Shown: piece after piece, positions 62,010-64,000 of the stretch | Numbering within the stretch: position 1 is the stretch's first letter | How the letters are laid out: each line of letters begins with the position of its first letter | Source of the DNA: Rhodococcus sp. AW25M09 | Lineage (GTDB): Bacteria; Actinomycetota; Actinomycetes; Mycobacteriales; Mycobacteriaceae | Length of the DNA: 64,000 nucleotides | Direction: 5' to 3' | NCBI RefSeq assembly: GCF_000333955.1 | Contig: NZ_CAPS01000055.1 | Coordinates: 1-64,000 of the forward strand | Notes under the pieces: model-generated | What the model was told of the DNA's origin: nothing | What the model saw: the letters and a program-made list of their open reading frames with translations, nothing else | Databases searched by the model: none | Made by a program: the position numbers and the translations under genes

Positions 62010-63308
62010 ATGAGCGAACGGGCTTTCGGTCTGCGTACCAGGGCAATTCACGCCGGCGCGAGGCCCGATCCTTCCACCGGTTCGCGTGCTGTGCCGATCT
62101 ATCAAACGGCGAGCTACGTGTTCGAGAATTCCGCGGACGCAGGTGATCTGTTCGCTCTGCAGAAGTACGGCAACGTCTACAGCCGTATCGGTAACCCGAC
62201 CGTCGCTGCCTTCGAGGAACGCATCGCGAGCCTCGAAGGCGGCATCGGGGCGGTCGCGTTCGCCAGCGGTCTGGCGGCCGAGTTCGCAGTGTTCGCCGCG
62301 CTCGCGGGTACCGGCGATCACATCGTCGCCGCAGCTGGACTGTACGGCGGCACGGTAACTCAGCTGGACGTCACGCTTCGACGCTTCGGTGTCGAAACCA
62401 CCTTCGTGCCCGGCACCGATCCGGCGGATTACGCTGCCGCGATCACCGATTCGACCAAGCTCCTCTACGCCGAGATCATCGGCAACCCGTCGGGTGAGAT
62501 CGCCGATCTCGACGGTCTCGCCGCCGTCGCACACGATCACGGGATTCCGTTGGTGATCGACGCGACGATGGCAACGCCGTGGCTGAGCAGGCCGATCGAG
62601 TTCGGTGCCGACATCGTGATCCATTCGGCGACCAAGTTTCTCGGCGGACATGGTTCGACGCTCGGGGGAGTGGTGGTCGAATCGGGTCGATTCGACTGGG
62701 GCTCAGGAAAATTCCCGCAGATGACCGAGCCGGTGGCTTCGTACGGGGGCCTGTCGTGGTGGGGGAACTTCGGTGAGTACGGGTTCCTGACCAAGCTCCG
62801 CAGTGAGCAACTACGCGACATCGGCGGCGCACTGGCACCGCAATCGGCATTCACGTTGATCCAGGGGGTGGAAACTCTGCCGCAACGCATGGACGCGCAC
62901 GTCGCCAATGCCAGAGTCGTTGCCGAGTGGCTCGAACATGATTCGCGCATCGACTACGTGAGATGGGCGGGGCTGCAGAGCCACTCGCATCACGACCGGG
63001 CGTCGAGATACCTCCCCGCCGGCCCGGGTGCGGTGTTCGCCTTCGGAATCGACGGAGGTCGCGATGCGGGCCAGACGTTCGTCGAGAGCGTCCAGGTTGC
63101 CAGCCACGTCGCCAACATCGGCGATGTGCGGACTCTGGTGGTTCATCCGGCCAGCACCACACACCGTCAGCTCTCCGACGATCAATTGCGCGGCGCAGGC
63201 GTCGGTCCGGAGCTGATTCGCATCAGCGTCGGACTCGAAGACTCCGAGGACATTCTGTGGGACCTGGATCAGGCCCTGACCCTGGCAACCGGAAAGGAAC
63301 GGTCGTGA
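62010..63308 (+). CDS. metY: O-acetylhomoserine aminocarboxypropyltransferase/sulfhydrylase
   Basis: This is a 432-aa Cys/Met-metabolism PLP enzyme. The N-terminal GLRTRAIHAGARPDPSTGSR then PIYQTASYVFENS, and the conserved YSRIGNPTVAAFEERIASLE, are typical of O-acetylhomoserine sulfhydrylase (MetY/Met17), longer than MetB or MetZ. The PLP lysine is Lys209 in IHSATKFLGGHGSTLGG. It makes homocysteine from O-acetylhomoserine and sulfide. The cysteine leader upstream fits sulfur control. The ATG lies 4 nt after the OsmC stop, and the stop overlaps the next gene as GTGA. Confidence 0.9.
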   Translation: MSERAFGLRTRAIHAGARPDPSTGSRAVPIYQTASYVFENSADAGDLFALQKYGNVYSRIGNPTVAAFEERIASLEGGIGAVAFASGLAAEFAVFAALAGTGDHIVAAAGLYGGTVTQLDVTLRRFGVETTFVPGTDPADYAAAITDSTKLLYAEIIGNPSGEIADLDGLAAVAHDHGIPLVIDATMATPWLSRPIEFGADIVIHSATKFLGGHGSTLGGVVVESGRFDWGSGKFPQMTEPVASYGGLSWWGNFGEYGFLTKLRSEQLRDIGGALAPQSAFTLIQGVETLPQRMDAHVANARVVAEWLEHDSRIDYVRWAGLQSHSHHDRASRYLPAGPGAVFAFGIDGGRDAGQTFVESVQVASHVANIGDVRTLVVHPASTTHRQLSDDQLRGAGVGPELIRISVGLEDSEDILWDLDQALTLATGKERS

Positions 63309-63790
63309 GGACAAGCACCTGGCAAGGCCCGTCCGCCCAGGAACGTCAGCGCATTCTGCGGGAAACCAAGACCGTCGCGATCGTCGGCGCGTCCAAGAAT
63401 CCCTCGCGGGCAAGCTACTTCGTCAACCGGTATTTGTCGTCGACGAGCAACTACGAGATTTTTCTCGTCAATCCGACGATCACCGATATCGAGGGCACGA
63501 CGGTATATCCGACGCTCGCGGACCTGCCGAAGCCTCCGGATCTGGTCGACGTCTTCCGCAAGTACGACGACCTGCCCGCAGTCCTTGCCGAAACCACTGC
63601 AGTGCGGGCGAAAACGATCTGGCTGCAGCTCGGACTGTGGCACGAACAAGTGGCTAGCGACGGAGAGTCAGCCGGATTGAACGTCGTCATGGATCGGTGT
63701 CTGAAGATCGAGCACGCTCGATTCCACGGAGGACTGCATCTTGCCGGATTCGATACGGGAGTGATCGATTCGCGTCGTACACGGGGTTAG
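63305..63790 (+). CDS. CoA-binding (YccU-like) protein
   Basis: This is a 161-aa Rossmann-fold CoA_binding_2 protein with VAIVGASKNPSRASYFVNRY (nucleotide/CoA loop), IFLVNPTITDIEGTTVYPTL, PPDLVDVFRKYDDLP, KTIWLQLGL and the conserved NVVMDRCLKIEHARF near the C-terminus. The family is widely paired with O-acetylhomoserine sulfhydrylase in actinobacteria; its function is not established. GTG start overlaps the metY stop by 4 nt. Last gene of the sulfur operon. Confidence 0.9.
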   Translation: MRTSTWQGPSAQERQRILRETKTVAIVGASKNPSRASYFVNRYLSSTSNYEIFLVNPTITDIEGTTVYPTLADLPKPPDLVDVFRKYDDLPAVLAETTAVRAKTIWLQLGLWHEQVASDGESAGLNVVMDRCLKIEHARFHGGLHLAGFDTGVIDSRRTRG

Positions 63791-63797
63791 CGGGGTT

Positions 63798-64000
63798 TCA
63801 CGCCTTCAGCAGGCGGCCACTGATCACGGTCGCCAGGCCGCGTGGGGCGAGGCGAACGCTGCCCGCGCTGATCTTGTTCGACAGACCGGACACGACGCTG
63901 GCGGGGGTGCGACGAGAATCCAACGCCCGCATGGCGGTCGAGACCACCTGCTCGGACGTCTGAAAGTTCCCTACCGCTGCATCCTCGGATCCCACGACGT
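63798..64000 (-). CDS. SDR family protein, C-terminal part (5' end outside window)
   Basis: The frame runs from the right edge to TGA at 63798-63800. The visible ~66 residues read GNFQTSEQVVSTAMRALDSR, then TPASVVSGLSNKISAGSVRL and APRGLATVISGRLLK. This is the usual C-terminal tail of SDR proteins of the DltE/YqjQ type, with TSEQVV, the NK-x-x-A loop and a basic amphipathic end. The catalytic part lies outside the window. Convergent with the CoA-binding gene with only 7 nt between the stops. Confidence 0.7.
   Translation of the reverse strand, partial: VVGSEDAAVGNFQTSEQVVSTAMRALDSRRTPASVVSGLSNKISAGSVRLAPRGLATVISGRLLKA

Overview
The window is chromosomal DNA of a high-GC, mycolic-acid-containing actinobacterium, most likely Rhodococcus or a close relative. 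Gene content and order support this. PimE, a pterin dehydratase, MutT2, TypA, LpqW, MshB, an Rv1171-like membrane protein, FbiC, FdxC, DapC and FadD36 appear in the same order as in the Mycobacterium tuberculosis region Rv1159-Rv1193. The left end (XseB, XseA, lipid-droplet protein, IspH, DUF6542) matches Rv1107c-Rv1111c. Two antigen-85-like esterases, mycothiol and coenzyme F420 genes and abundant leaderless start signals fit the same group. No rRNA, tRNA, CRISPR array, phage or insertion sequence was seen.

Layout. 1-13.5 kb is rich in DNA repair: exonuclease VII (xseAB), rmuC, the sbcDC operon and an Ada-AlkA fusion coupled to ogt, interleaved with ispH, a DUF6542 membrane protein and an AI-2E-type permease. 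13.6-16 kb holds cstA with the tiny ybdD gene. 16-20 kb is an Entner-Doudoroff unit: a ROK regulator divergent from edd-eda. 20-30 kb is accessory: a CD225 protein, an SDR with a divergent XRE regulator, ychF, an Ag85-like esterase, a RelE toxin remnant, a methyltransferase, a winged-helix protein and small poorly conserved proteins with weaker codon bias. 30-42 kb holds an amylosucrase, a second Ag85-like esterase, a GT2, small enzymes, a frameshifted wax-ester-synthase-like gene, an Asp-box propeller protein, two paralogous secreted proteins, a TerD protein and a Tat-exported DUF1906 protein. 42.6-60.6 kb is the conserved mycobacterial-type core. 60.6-64 kb carries an SDR and a sulfur operon (OsmC, MetY, CoA-binding protein).

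The most interesting items are these. (1) A leaderless, cysteine-rich 30-codon leader ORF sits ahead of the sulfur operon and looks like a cysteine-responsive attenuator. (2) Two dispersed copies of one palindromic element share an invariant 12-nt loop and show a compensatory base-pair change in the stem. (3) Two metabolically meaningful genes, mshB and a WS/DGAT-like acyltransferase, are each broken by a one-base frameshift. (4) At least a dozen start codons have a TANNNT -10 box ending 6-8 nt upstream, the signature of leaderless mRNA. One divergent pair (a small acidic protein and fadD36) appears to share a single symmetric -10 box. (5) A leaderless 18-codon uORF is overlap-coupled to the Asp-box gene. 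Several strongly overlapping convergent gene ends and long bidirectional hairpins are also recorded.
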